A stretch of DNA of 64,000 nt from Microbacterium sp. C5A9. Its GTDB lineage: Bacteria; Actinomycetota; Actinomycetes; Actinomycetales; Microbacteriaceae. A program made the position numbers and the translations under genes. The notes under the pieces were generated by a model. The model saw nothing but the letters and a program-made list of their open reading frames with translations. It searched no databases and had not been told where the DNA came from. The stretch spans positions 54,361 through 118,360 of the forward strand of contig NZ_JABXGD010000010.1 of assembly GCF_022627955.1 (NCBI RefSeq), given 5' to 3'. Numbering within the stretch: position 1 is the first letter of the stretch; each line of letters opens with the position of its first letter. This document shows positions 43,381-52,164 of this stretch, piece by piece.

Positions 43381-44159
43381 TCGGCGTCAGCGGGGCCGCG
43401 CACGGCTATGGCGCGGCCCTCGCGGAGCTGCCGCTGAGTGCGACGGCCGTCGACGACGTCCGCGACGCGATCGCCGTCGTCGACGGAACGGGGGACTGGG
43501 CGCAGCGGGCGCGCATGGCGCTGCGGGCCGGGGCGTCGGCGCTCGTGATCGCTCGACCGGGCACGGTCGGTGACGGGGAGCTCGCCGCGCTCGAGGCCCT
43601 GGCCGGACGGACCCCGATCGTGCTCGATCGCCCGCGCCTTCGGGCCGACGTCGTCGCGGATGCCGTCGCGGAGGCCGTCCCGGATGCCGTCGGGCCGGAC
43701 GCCGGGTGGCATGTCAGTGCCGACGCGGTCGCGGTCGAGTCCGAGATCGGCGGGGTGGTGCGCGATGCGATCGGGTGGCTGCGGATCCTGGCCGGCGGGC
43801 GGTTGGCGCTGCGTGCGGGGGAGACGCTGCCGCACGGGGTGCTCGCGATGTTCGAGCACCCCGCCTCGGGGCGAGCGGCGGCGCTGACCGCATCCGCTCT
43901 GATCGGTCGGGGCGGCGCCAGGCTCCGCGCTCACGCGATCGGCGAGACCCGGATCGAGATCGACCTCGACGCGGCGACGCGCGATCGAACCGTCGTGGTC
44001 ACGACGGCGGAGGGCGCGCGGCGCGTGCCGCGACGGCACGAGTCGTCCGAGCGGCTCGCGCTGCGACGGGCCGTCGACGCGGTGGTGCACGGGAATCCCC
44101 CTGCCGATCTGGATGAGTTCCGGCACGATGCGTACCTCGAAGCGCTGACCTGGGGATAA
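43377..44159 (+). CDS. Unknown protein, possibly a degenerate Gfo/Idh/MocA relative
   Basis: 260 residues, overlapping the preceding dehydrogenase gene. There is no glycine-rich Rossmann motif and no Lys-Pro active-site motif. RAGASALVIARPG (near 45) occupies the place of the EKP segment, and the end (SSERLALRRAVDAVVHGNPPADLDEFRHDAYLEAL) looks like the C-terminal segment of Gfo/Idh proteins. It may be an inactive partner subunit of the coupled dehydrogenase. I cannot assign a function. Confidence 0.55.
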   Translation: MIGVSGAAHGYGAALAELPLSATAVDDVRDAIAVVDGTGDWAQRARMALRAGASALVIARPGTVGDGELAALEALAGRTPIVLDRPRLRADVVADAVAEAVPDAVGPDAGWHVSADAVAVESEIGGVVRDAIGWLRILAGGRLALRAGETLPHGVLAMFEHPASGRAAALTASALIGRGGARLRAHAIGETRIEIDLDAATRDRTVVVTTAEGARRVPRRHESSERLALRRAVDAVVHGNPPADLDEFRHDAYLEALTWG

Positions 44160-44264
44160 ACCACGCTGATCTCCGGCATAGCCACATCGGGATTCCTGAA
44201 TAGCCGAGATCCGACGAAAGTAGATCGCGGGGTAGGTCCCACAGCCCCCAGGAAAGGATCGACG

Positions 44265-45281
44265 ATGATCAAGCTTCTCTCCCACCTCTCATACGTGGCG
44301 ATCACGACGCCCGATGTCGAGGCATCCGTGGAGTTCTACACGACCCAGGTCGGCCTCACCGAGGTGGCTCGCGAGGACGGCAGCGTCTACCTGCGCTGCT
44401 GGGGTGACTACTACGCGTATTCCGTGGTCGTCGTCCCCGGCGACGAGCCGTCTCTCGAGACGATGGCCTGGCGCACCTCGAGCGCCGAGGCCCTCGAGGA
44501 GGCCGCCAAGCGCATCGAGGCCGCCGGCATCCGAGGCGAGTGGATCGACGGCTTCAAGATCGGCCGCGCGTATCGCTTCACCGGGCCCTTCGGTCACGAC
44601 ATGACCCTGCACTGGGATGTCGAGCGCCACATCTCGACCGCGGATGCCGCCTCGATCTACCCGGACCGTCCGGAGAAGCGCAGCACGATCGCCGGTGCGC
44701 CCCGTCAGCTCGACCACGTCACCGTGGCGACGAGCGACGTCGACGCGTTCGTGCAGTGGTACGTCGACGTGCTCGGCTTCCGCTTCATGGCCCGCACCGT
44801 GCTCGACGAGGCGCCCATCTCGGTGTTCTCCGTGCTCACGACGAACGAGAAGTCGCACGACCTCGGCGTCGTGCTCGACGGCTCCACGCGCGCAGGGCGC
44901 GTCAACCACTACGCGTTCTGGGTCGACACCCGCGAGGAGCTGCTGATCGCGGCCGACACCCTGATGGAGAACGGCGTCCCGATCGAGTACGGGCCCAACA
45001 TCCACGGCATCGGCGAGCAGACGTTCCTCTACTACCGCGAGCCCTCGACCCTGCGCATCGAGCTCAACACCGGCGGCTACCGCAACTACGTGCCCGACTG
45101 GGAGGCGAACACCTGGACGCCTTCGCTCGGCTCGAACAACTTCTATCGCAACGGCGCCATGCCGATGTCGATGACCGAGTCGTTCCCACCGGCCGACGGT
45201 CCGAGCGCGACCGAGGAGGGCGTGCCCGACGAGATCAAGGAAGCGCTCTTCAACCCGTACGCCAAGCACGGCCAGGGCTGA
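44265..45281 (+). CDS. Extradiol ring-cleavage dioxygenase (VOC, catechol 2,3-dioxygenase type)
   Basis: 338 residues, two VOC modules: SHLSYVAITTPDVEASVEFYTTQVG (N-terminal, ~6-30) and QLDHVTVATSDVDAFVQWYVDVLGF (C-terminal, ~148-172). Iron ligands His in QLDHVTV, His in RVNHYAFW and Glu in RIELNTGGY are present, so the enzyme should be active. It cleaves a catechol-type ring next to the hydroxyls. It is the first gene of a six-gene aromatic operon; GAAAGGA precedes the ATG. Confidence 0.9.
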   Translation: MIKLLSHLSYVAITTPDVEASVEFYTTQVGLTEVAREDGSVYLRCWGDYYAYSVVVVPGDEPSLETMAWRTSSAEALEEAAKRIEAAGIRGEWIDGFKIGRAYRFTGPFGHDMTLHWDVERHISTADAASIYPDRPEKRSTIAGAPRQLDHVTVATSDVDAFVQWYVDVLGFRFMARTVLDEAPISVFSVLTTNEKSHDLGVVLDGSTRAGRVNHYAFWVDTREELLIAADTLMENGVPIEYGPNIHGIGEQTFLYYREPSTLRIELNTGGYRNYVPDWEANTWTPSLGSNNFYRNGAMPMSMTESFPPADGPSATEEGVPDEIKEALFNPYAKHGQG

Positions 45282-45289
45282 GCGGCGCT

Positions 45290-45317
45290 CCGGGGCGGGC
45301 GTCTCCGTCCGCCCCGG
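45290..45317 (+). terminator. Intercistronic GC hairpin after the dioxygenase gene
   Basis: CCGGGGCGG (45290-45298) and CCGCCCCGG (45309-45317) form a 9-bp stem with 10-nt loop, 9 nt after the dioxygenase stop and 43 nt before the FAH gene. Without T-run; probably an attenuator or mRNA stabiliser. Confidence 0.45.
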
Positions 45318-45359
45318 GACTCCGTGACGCCATACTGAACGACAGAGGATGGACCGACG

Positions 45360-46337
45360 ATGACGACGACCACAGCCCCCGACGCCCCCTTCGCCCTGGC
45401 GCGCTACCGCGAGGAGGGGCGCGTGCGCCTCGGACTCGCGGCCGGCGAGCGCATCCGACCCCTCTCCTCCGACGATCTCGGTGCTGCGGGGCTCAACGAC
45501 TTCCTCGCGGCTCCCGACTGGGACAGGCTGCACGCCCTCGCCCAGGCCGACGGGCCGTGGATCGCTCTCGCCGACGTCACCCTGACCGCGCCGGTCGAAC
45601 CGCGCCAGGTGCTGCAGACCGGCGCGAACTACCGTGAGCATGTGATCGAGCTGGTGGCCGCCGGCCTGACGCAGAACTCCGACCGGACTCCGGAGGAGGC
45701 GCGGGCGTTCGCGGCGACGATGATGGACGACCGCAAGGCGAACGGCGAGCCGTACTTCTTCATCGGACTTCCGGCCGCGGTCGTCGGCGATGACGTCCCG
45801 CTGGTCCTTCCCTCGTACAGCGAGGTGCACGACTGGGAGCTCGAGCTGGCGCTCGTGATCGGCGCGGAGGCGTTCCGGGTCTCGCGCGAGGACGCCTGGG
45901 ACCACATCGCCGGGTACACGATCGTGAACGACGTCACGACTCGCGACCTCGTCTTCCGCAAGGACATGAAGGAGATCGGGACGGACTGGTACCGCGCCAA
46001 GAACGCGCCGGGGTTCCTGCCGACCGGCCCGTTCCTGGTTCCCGCGCACTTCGTCTCGGCAACGGACGCCTCGGTGCGCCTCGACCTCAACGGGCAGACG
46101 ATGCAGGATGCGACGACCGGCGATCTGCTGTTCGACATCCCCGCACTGCTCTCGGCGGCATCGCAGACCCACCCGCTCTATCCCGGTGATCTGCTGCTCA
46201 CCGGAAGCCCGGCAGGCAACGGCCAGCACTGGCGGCGCTTCCTCCGCGACGGTGATGTCATGACCGGCACGATCGCGAACCTCGGCACCCAGGTCGTCCG
46301 CTGTGTGGCGCCCTCCGAAGACGGGGCCTCCCGATGA
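45360..46337 (+). CDS. Fumarylacetoacetate hydrolase (FAH) family enzyme
   Basis: 325 residues. FAH core is clear: VLQTGANYREHVIE, the metal-binding VHDWELELALVIG (Glu-x-Glu) and GYTIVNDVTTRDLVF, LPTGPFLVPA, LLTGSPAGNGQ. Family members hydrolyse the C-C bond of ring-cleavage products (acylpyruvates) or hydrate/decarboxylate 2-oxo-dienoates. Next to an extradiol dioxygenase it probably processes the meta-cleavage product. Overlaps the next gene by 4 nt. Confidence 0.88.
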   Translation: MTTTTAPDAPFALARYREEGRVRLGLAAGERIRPLSSDDLGAAGLNDFLAAPDWDRLHALAQADGPWIALADVTLTAPVEPRQVLQTGANYREHVIELVAAGLTQNSDRTPEEARAFAATMMDDRKANGEPYFFIGLPAAVVGDDVPLVLPSYSEVHDWELELALVIGAEAFRVSREDAWDHIAGYTIVNDVTTRDLVFRKDMKEIGTDWYRAKNAPGFLPTGPFLVPAHFVSATDASVRLDLNGQTMQDATTGDLLFDIPALLSAASQTHPLYPGDLLLTGSPAGNGQHWRRFLRDGDVMTGTIANLGTQVVRCVAPSEDGASR

Positions 46338-47332
46338 CGTCGCCGTCGGAGGATCCCGCCGACCTCGATCGGCACGACCCCGAGGCCGAGATCTCCGCGC
46401 GCGCGGCCGCTTACCGCAACTGGGGGCGCTGGGGTGACGACGACGTGCTCGGCACCCTCAACTTCATCGACGACGCGACCCGGGCCCGGGCGGCGTCTCT
46501 CGTGACATCCGGCCGTGTCGTCTCGCTCTCGCAGCGCTTCGACACCGACGGTCCGCAGAAGGGGTGGCGGCGACGCACCAACCCCGTGCACACGATGACC
46601 GACACGGGCGTCGACGCCGAACGCGGCAACCAGGGGTTCCCGCACGGCATCGGCGGCGCCGACGACGTGATCGCGATGCCGCTGCAGTGCTCCACCCAGT
46701 GGGACGGACTCGGCCACATCTTCGATCACGGCACCGCCTGGAACGGTCGGCGGGCCGGCGACGTCGTCACCAGCGAGGGCGACCTCGTCACCGGGATCGA
46801 GCACGCGGCATCCGTCATCGTCTCGCGGGGCGTGCTGCTCGACGTCGGCCGTCACCTGTTTCCCGAGACGGGCGAGCTGCCCGACGGGCACGCCATCACG
46901 GTCGCGGACCTCGAGGGGACGATCGCCGCGCAGGGGGCATCGAGCGCCGTCGGGCGCGGGGACATCGTCGTCGTGCGCACGGGGCAGTATGCGCGCACCC
47001 GCCGCGAGGGGTGGGGGGAGTACGCCGGGGGACCCGCTCCCGGACTCTCGCTGACCACCGCCGGCTGGCTGCACCGCACCGAGATCGCCGCGATCGCCAC
47101 CGACACGTGGGGTTTCGAGGTGCGGCCGAACGAGTTCGACGTGCCCGCCTTCCAGCCGCTGCATCAGGTGGTCATCCCCAACCTCGGGCTCACCATCGGC
47201 GAGATGTGGAATCTCGACGAACTCGCCGAGGCCTGCGCCGGGCGCGGTCGGTGGGACTTCCTGCTGTCCGCGCCGCCGCTCCCGATCACCGGGGCGGTCG
47301 GCTCGCCCGTGAATCCCGTCGCCATCCTCTAG
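46334..47332 (+). CDS. Cyclase family protein (kynurenine formamidase-like)
   Basis: 332 residues. WGDDDVLGTLNFIDDATRARAA at the start and the metal-binding region QCSTQWDGLGHIFDHG (the HxGTHxDxPxHF-equivalent, with Asp/His) identify the PF04199 cyclase family, which hydrolyses amides or lactones with Zn or Mn. In this operon it might open a lactone formed after ring fission or hydroxylation. Coupled by ATGA to the FAH gene. Confidence 0.82.
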   Translation: MTSPSEDPADLDRHDPEAEISARAAAYRNWGRWGDDDVLGTLNFIDDATRARAASLVTSGRVVSLSQRFDTDGPQKGWRRRTNPVHTMTDTGVDAERGNQGFPHGIGGADDVIAMPLQCSTQWDGLGHIFDHGTAWNGRRAGDVVTSEGDLVTGIEHAASVIVSRGVLLDVGRHLFPETGELPDGHAITVADLEGTIAAQGASSAVGRGDIVVVRTGQYARTRREGWGEYAGGPAPGLSLTTAGWLHRTEIAAIATDTWGFEVRPNEFDVPAFQPLHQVVIPNLGLTIGEMWNLDELAEACAGRGRWDFLLSAPPLPITGAVGSPVNPVAIL

Positions 47333-47374
47333 ACCACGAGAACACCGCTCACCCAGAACAAGGAGGTTCTGCTC

Positions 47375-48511
47375 ATGACTGCAGTACAGAAGGTCGCGAT
47401 CGCCGGCACAGGTGTCGCCGGACTCGCCGCCGCCATCCTGCTCGCGAAGGCGGGCGTCGAGGTCGACGTCTTCGAGGCGAAGGACGCGCCGTCCACCCTC
47501 GGTTCGGGCATCTCCCTGCAGGGCAACGCCCTGCGCGTGTTCGACGCACTCGGCGCCTGGGACGAGATCCGTGCGGCGGGCTTCCCGTTCGAAGGGCTCA
47601 CCCTGCGAGCGCCCGGCCCCGGTGCCCCCGTCGTGGCGGCGCTGCCCGACGTCAAGACGGGAGGCCCGGACTACCCGGCCGCGATGGGCATGCCGCGGGC
47701 CGAGCTCACCCGCATCCTGCTCGATCACGCCAGGGCGGCCGGAGCCGAGGTGCGCTTCGGCGCCACGGTGACCGGACTCGAGGCGCGGGGGGCCGACGCG
47801 GTCGAGGTCTTCGTCAACGACGAGTCGGTCGGCGACTACGACCTGCTCATCGGCGCCGACGGCCTCCATTCCGCCGTGCGGCAGCTCATCGGCATCGAGA
47901 CGAAGCCCGAGACCACCGGGATGGGCATCTGGCGCGTCTTCGTCTCGCGCCCCGCGGACGTGGATCGCTCGGAGCTCTACTACGGTGGACCGATGTACAT
48001 CGCCGGGTACACCCCGACGGGTGACGACAGCATGTACGCGTTCCTCGTGGAGGACGCGCAGGACCGCTTCGATGTCTCGGGAGCCGAGGCCACGCAGATC
48101 ATGCTCGAGGCGTCACGCGCGTACGACGGGCCGTGGAACTCGATCCGCACCGATCTCGAGGCGGGCGCGGTCGCGAACTACACCTGGTTCACCCAGCACG
48201 TCGTGCCCGCGCCCTGGAACCGCGGCCGGGTGATCGTGATCGGCGACGCCGCGCACTCCTGCCCTCCCACCATCGCGCAGGGAGCGGCGCAGGGACTGGA
48301 GGACGCCTTCGTGCTCACCGAGCTGCTCACGTCGCGCGATGCCGTGGACGACTCGCTGTTCGACGAGTTCCACGCGCGGCGCCTGCCTCGCGCGCAGGCG
48401 GTCGTCGAGGCATCCGTGCAGCTCGGACGCTGGCAGCTCGAGCACGACCGCGAGGCCGATGCGGGCGGGCTCATCTTCGGCATCGCCCAGCAGATGGCGG
48501 TGCCGGTATGA
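47375..48511 (+). CDS. FAD-dependent aromatic monooxygenase (class A)
   Basis: 378 residues, AAGGAGG upstream. FAD site VAIAGTGVAGLAAAILLAKAG (8-28), DG-like segment LLIGADGLHSAVRQLIG (about 155-171) and second FAD motif GDAAHSCPPTIAQGAAQGLEDA (about 290-311). Similar to salicylate hydroxylase and the flavonoid hydroxylase class. It would add an ortho hydroxyl to a phenol, giving the catechol cleaved by the extradiol dioxygenase of the same operon. Coupled to the amidohydrolase gene. Confidence 0.9.
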   Translation: MTAVQKVAIAGTGVAGLAAAILLAKAGVEVDVFEAKDAPSTLGSGISLQGNALRVFDALGAWDEIRAAGFPFEGLTLRAPGPGAPVVAALPDVKTGGPDYPAAMGMPRAELTRILLDHARAAGAEVRFGATVTGLEARGADAVEVFVNDESVGDYDLLIGADGLHSAVRQLIGIETKPETTGMGIWRVFVSRPADVDRSELYYGGPMYIAGYTPTGDDSMYAFLVEDAQDRFDVSGAEATQIMLEASRAYDGPWNSIRTDLEAGAVANYTWFTQHVVPAPWNRGRVIVIGDAAHSCPPTIAQGAAQGLEDAFVLTELLTSRDAVDDSLFDEFHARRLPRAQAVVEASVQLGRWQLEHDREADAGGLIFGIAQQMAVPV

Positions 48512-49512
48512 CGACCGACGTCCACGCCCACGTGCTGCTGCCGTCGCTGCAGGCGGAGATCGAGCGTCGCGTGCCCGAGCTCGTGCGCGAGGCCGCGGCG
48601 CTCGAACTCACCAGGAACGGTGCCGAAAGCCTCGCGGTGTCGGGGCCGATGGTGGGCGCGCGCATTCGGAAGCTCACCTCCGCCTCGGTGCGTCTGGCCG
48701 ACATGGACGCGCAGGGCGTCGACGTGCAGTGGGTCAGCGCCTCTCCCAACCACTTCTACCCGTGGGCGCCCGAGGGGCTGGCCGTCTGGGCGGCGAACGA
48801 GGCCAACCGGCTGGTCGCCGCCCACGTGGCGGAAGCGCCGGGGCGGCTGATCGGACTCGGGCTGGTTCCGCTGCAGCACCCGGAGCGCATCGTGGAATGC
48901 CTGGATGACGCGGTGCTCGGCCGCGGCCTCGCCGGGGTCGAGATCTCGTCCTTCGCCGGTGACGTGGAGCTCTCTGACGAGCGACTCGAGCCCTTCTGGG
49001 CGCGAGCGGCCGAACTCGGCGCCGTGGTCTTCCTGCATCCCTTCGGCTGCAGCCTCGACGAGCGTCTCGACCGCTTCTACCTGTCGAACACGGTCGGCCA
49101 GCCCGTCGAGAACGCCGTAGCACTCTCGCACCTCATCTTCGCGGGCGTGCTCGACCGGCATCCGAATCTCACGCTCGTCGCGGCGCACGGCGGGGGGTAC
49201 CTCCCCTTCGCGATCGGACGGTCGGATCGCGCATGGCGCGTGCGGCCCGAGGCGCAGCGGTGCGAGCACGCGCCGTCGACGTATCTCTCGAAGATCTGGT
49301 TCGACACGGTCGTGCACGATGCCGGCGCCCTGCGGCATCTCCTCGGCGCTGCCGGGGAATCGCGCGTGCTGCTCGGCAGCGACTACCCGTTCGACATGGG
49401 GCTGGACGATCCGGTCGGCTTCGTACGCGATGCCGGTCTGACGCCCGAGGTGGTCGAAGGGATCCTCGAGGGCAACGCCGCAGCGCTGCTCGGGCGTCGG
49501 GTGCCGGCGTGA
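48508..49512 (+). CDS. Amidohydrolase 2 family metal-dependent hydrolase/decarboxylase (ACMSD-like)
   Basis: 334 residues. TTDVHAHVLLP (His-x-His metal ligands, 5-7), VVFLHPFG (His), VAAHGGGYLPF (His) and VLLGSDYPFDMG (Asp near the C-terminus) form the mononuclear metal site of the aminocarboxymuconate-semialdehyde decarboxylase family. In aromatic operons these decarboxylate or hydrolyse ring-derived acids. GTGA/ATGA overlaps on both sides show tight coupling with its neighbours. Confidence 0.87.
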   Translation: MTTDVHAHVLLPSLQAEIERRVPELVREAAALELTRNGAESLAVSGPMVGARIRKLTSASVRLADMDAQGVDVQWVSASPNHFYPWAPEGLAVWAANEANRLVAAHVAEAPGRLIGLGLVPLQHPERIVECLDDAVLGRGLAGVEISSFAGDVELSDERLEPFWARAAELGAVVFLHPFGCSLDERLDRFYLSNTVGQPVENAVALSHLIFAGVLDRHPNLTLVAAHGGGYLPFAIGRSDRAWRVRPEAQRCEHAPSTYLSKIWFDTVVHDAGALRHLLGAAGESRVLLGSDYPFDMGLDDPVGFVRDAGLTPEVVEGILEGNAAALLGRRVPA

Positions 49513-50486
49513 GGATCGCACGGTGGGTCAGCGGAGGGCGGATCGGCGAGGGATTCGTGGAGGGGGACGGCGTCGTCGCCTTCCCCCGCGGTCTGACGGT
49601 GGCGGAGGTGCTCACCGCGGGGCTGGATGCCGCGCGGGCGCTGCACCGCGAGGTCGTCGGCGTCGAGGGGACGGCGCTCGCCGACGTGACCCTGATCGCG
49701 CCGCTGGTGCCCGCGTCCGTGCGGGACTTCGTGGCGTTCGAGGAGCACGTCGAGGGCGTCAGCGCCGGCGTCGAGGGGAAGAGCGACGTGGCTCCGGAAT
49801 GGTTCGAGGCTCCGACGTTCTACTTCGGCAATCCGCACACGATCCTCGGGCCGGCGGATGTGCTGCATCCGCCGGTGACCGAGCGGCTCGACTTCGAGTT
49901 GGAGCTCGCCGTGGTGATCGGGGGAGCGCCCGGGGTCGGCGAGTCCAATCTGGATCCGGCGTCGGCCGCGTCGGTCATCTTCGGATACACGGTGATGAAC
50001 GACTGGTCGGCCCGCGATCTGCAGGCCAGGGAGATGAAGGTGCGGCTCGGGCCGGCGAAGGGCAAGGACTTCGGCATGAGCCTCGGTCCGTGGATCGTCA
50101 CCGCCGATGAGCTCGATCCCTACCTCGACGACGAGGGCTTCCTGGCGATCCGCGCCGAGGTGTTCGTGAACGACGAGCTCATCGGCGAGGACCTGGTGTC
50201 GAACGCCGGCTGGCCTTTTCCCGAGTTCGTCGCCTACGCGTCGCGGAACTCGCGCGTCGTGCCGGGCGACGTGCTCGGCAGCGGAACGGTCGGAAACGGC
50301 GGATGCCTGGGTGAGCTGTGGGGGCGCAACGGGGCCCTGACGCCGCCTCCTCTCGTCGAGGGGGACGTGGTGCGGATGGTCGTCGAGGGCGTGGGGGAGC
50401 TCGTCGGACGTGTCGGCGCGGCGGTGTCCGCTCCAGGGCTGCCGAGCGCGCGAAGGCGCACTCGCGCCCGGCATCGCACACTTTAG
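49509..50486 (+). CDS. Second fumarylacetoacetate hydrolase family enzyme
   Basis: 325 residues from a GTG overlapping the amidohydrolase stop. VRDFVAFEEHVEGV, FYFGNPHTILGP, LDFELELAVVIGG (Glu-x-Glu metal site), GYTVMNDWSARDLQ and MSLGPWIVT are typical of FAH-type acylpyruvase/fumarylpyruvate hydrolases, and closer to true FAH than the first copy. It may hydrolyse an acylpyruvate late in the pathway. Last gene of the aromatic operon; the MFS promoter overlaps its 3' end. Confidence 0.88.
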   Translation: MRIARWVSGGRIGEGFVEGDGVVAFPRGLTVAEVLTAGLDAARALHREVVGVEGTALADVTLIAPLVPASVRDFVAFEEHVEGVSAGVEGKSDVAPEWFEAPTFYFGNPHTILGPADVLHPPVTERLDFELELAVVIGGAPGVGESNLDPASAASVIFGYTVMNDWSARDLQAREMKVRLGPAKGKDFGMSLGPWIVTADELDPYLDDEGFLAIRAEVFVNDELIGEDLVSNAGWPFPEFVAYASRNSRVVPGDVLGSGTVGNGGCLGELWGRNGALTPPPLVEGDVVRMVVEGVGELVGRVGAAVSAPGLPSARRRTRARHRTL

Positions 50487-50515
50487 TTGAAATTCGACAA
50501 AAGAGTCGATATGCT
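50481..50515 (+). promoter_or_regulatory. Promoter of the MFS gene with a 23-bp operator-like palindrome
   Basis: TTGAAA (50487-50492), 17-nt spacer, TATGCT (50510-50515) is a good SigA-type promoter. The -35 lies inside the dyad of half-site CTTTwGTyGAA at 50481-50503 (arms agree at 9 of 11 positions), so a dimeric repressor would block it. Half-site TTTAGTT resembles operators of ROK-type XylR proteins. Confidence 0.6.
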
Positions 50516-50615
50516 GGATGCGGCGCCGGGGTTCATCGAACCCGTTCCCGCTCGTGACGTTGCGAGCGGGGCACACGAAGTCGCGTCGACTGCCCGATCG
50601 ATCGGGTCATCGGTC

Positions 50616-52106
50616 ATGCCTCCACTCTCGCGCCTGCGGCTGCGCCTCCTCGTCGTCTCCCTGCTCACCGTGTCCTTCCTCGGTGCGCTCGACCACACGA
50701 TCGTCTCGACGTCTCTCGCCACGATCGCCGGAGAACTGGGCGCGCTCGAGCACATGGGGTGGGTCGTCGTCGGCTACACGCTGGCGAGCACGGTGCTCCT
50801 GCCGGTGATCGGCAAGCTCGGAGACATGGTCGGACCGAGAGCCGTCTTCGTCACGTCGCTCGTCGTGTTCCTCGCCGCGTCGCTCGCCTGCGGGTTCGCG
50901 CAGACGCTTCCCTGGCTGATCGTCGCCCGCGTGCTGCAGGGGATGAGCTCCGCCGGCCTCCAACTGATGTCGCAGACGATCATCGCGCAGGTGACCTCGC
51001 CGCGGGAACGCCCCCGCCACATGGCCGTCATCGGTGCCGCCTTTCCGATCGCGATCCTCGTGGGGCCGGTGCTGGGCGGACTGATCACCGACTTCTGGGG
51101 GTGGCAGTGGGTCTTCTGGGTGAACATCCCGATCGGCGTGGCCGCACTCGCACTGGCCCTCGTCGCCGTGCCTCGCATCCCCCCGGGCGTGCAGCGCCGC
51201 TTCGACGTGGCCGGCGCGATGTCGTTCACGGCGGCGCTCGTGGCGATCGTCCTCGCCGCCTCGTGGATGTCCGATCCGCAGTTGCGCACAGCCACCATCG
51301 TGGCCCTCGCCGCCGCTCTCCTCTCGCTCGCGGCCTTCGTCCTCGCCGAGATGCGAGCGGAGGAGCCGATCGTGCCCCTGCGATTCCTCACGAATCGCAC
51401 CATCGCGGTCGGACTGGCGCTGTCGACGATCATCGGCGTGGGTCTCTTCTCGATCACCGCCTATCTGCCGACGTACGTCCAGATGGCGTATCAGACGACG
51501 GCGACCGTGTCGGGACTCGTGCCGATCGCGACGGTGTTCGGGATGCTGCTCAGCAATCTGGCATCCGGCTTCCTCGCGAGCAGATCCGGACACTACCGGA
51601 TCTACCCCGTGATCGGGACCGCTCTGGGAGCCGTGGGACTGACGGCCATGGCGCTCCTTCCGGCAGGGCTGCCGCTGGGGGTGCCGATGATCGTCATGTT
51701 CGTGGTCGGTATCGGCACGGGCGCCTTCATGAGCCTCATCGTCGCCGTGGTGCAGAGCGCCGCTCCGCGCAGCGCCACGGGGGCGATCACCGCGACCGTC
51801 AACATCGTGCGCCAGGTCGGGGCGACCGTCACCACCGCGGTGATCGGCGGGGTCGTCGGCTTCGGGGTCGCCGCGCTGCTGCCTGCGGGGCTCGACGCGA
51901 CAGCGCTGACCCCGCAGTTCGTGCAGGCATCGGACCCGGCTCTGCAGGTCGAGGTCGCGGGCATCTATCACGAGGTGTTCGCCCCCGTGTTCGGCGCGCT
52001 CGCGATCGCGTATGCGGTCGGCTTCGTCGTCGCGATCCTCATGCCGCGAGGACGACTGTCCGACGAGCACGACGTCGTCCCGTCCACGGAGTCCGTCACC
52101 GCCTGA
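50616..52106 (+). CDS. MFS transporter, DHA2 (EmrB/QacA, 14-helix) type
   Basis: About 496 residues from the ATG at 50616; in-frame starts at 50511 lie upstream of the predicted transcript start, so I prefer 50616. The N-terminal helix contains LGALDHTIVSTSLATIAGEL, the DHA2 motif D1-like segment, followed by motif A GKLGDMVGPR. About 14 membrane helices. It would export a drug-like or aromatic compound (for example the aglycone or a toxic catabolite) with proton antiport. Separate promoter but same direction as the aromatic operon. Confidence 0.88.
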   Translation: MPPLSRLRLRLLVVSLLTVSFLGALDHTIVSTSLATIAGELGALEHMGWVVVGYTLASTVLLPVIGKLGDMVGPRAVFVTSLVVFLAASLACGFAQTLPWLIVARVLQGMSSAGLQLMSQTIIAQVTSPRERPRHMAVIGAAFPIAILVGPVLGGLITDFWGWQWVFWVNIPIGVAALALALVAVPRIPPGVQRRFDVAGAMSFTAALVAIVLAASWMSDPQLRTATIVALAAALLSLAAFVLAEMRAEEPIVPLRFLTNRTIAVGLALSTIIGVGLFSITAYLPTYVQMAYQTTATVSGLVPIATVFGMLLSNLASGFLASRSGHYRIYPVIGTALGAVGLTAMALLPAGLPLGVPMIVMFVVGIGTGAFMSLIVAVVQSAAPRSATGAITATVNIVRQVGATVTTAVIGGVVGFGVAALLPAGLDATALTPQFVQASDPALQVEVAGIYHEVFAPVFGALAIAYAVGFVVAILMPRGRLSDEHDVVPSTESVTA

Positions 52107-52140
52107 ACCCGTCACCGCCTGAACCCGTCACCGCCTGAAG
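52093..52140 (+). repeat. Three tandem copies of a 16-bp unit covering the MFS stop codon
   Basis: The unit CCGTCACCGCCTGAAC occurs at 52093, 52109 and 52125 (last base changed in the third). Each copy includes a TGA, and the first is the stop of the MFS gene. Probably slipped-strand expansion. Confidence 0.85.
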
Positions 52141-52164
52141 ACACCCGCACCCGGAGGAGAAGCC

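Noticed and set aside
44289..46229. A 646-residue minus-strand frame across the dioxygenase and FAH genes
   Set aside because: Antisense of two well-supported enzymes with visible metal ligands; no ribosome site or domain.
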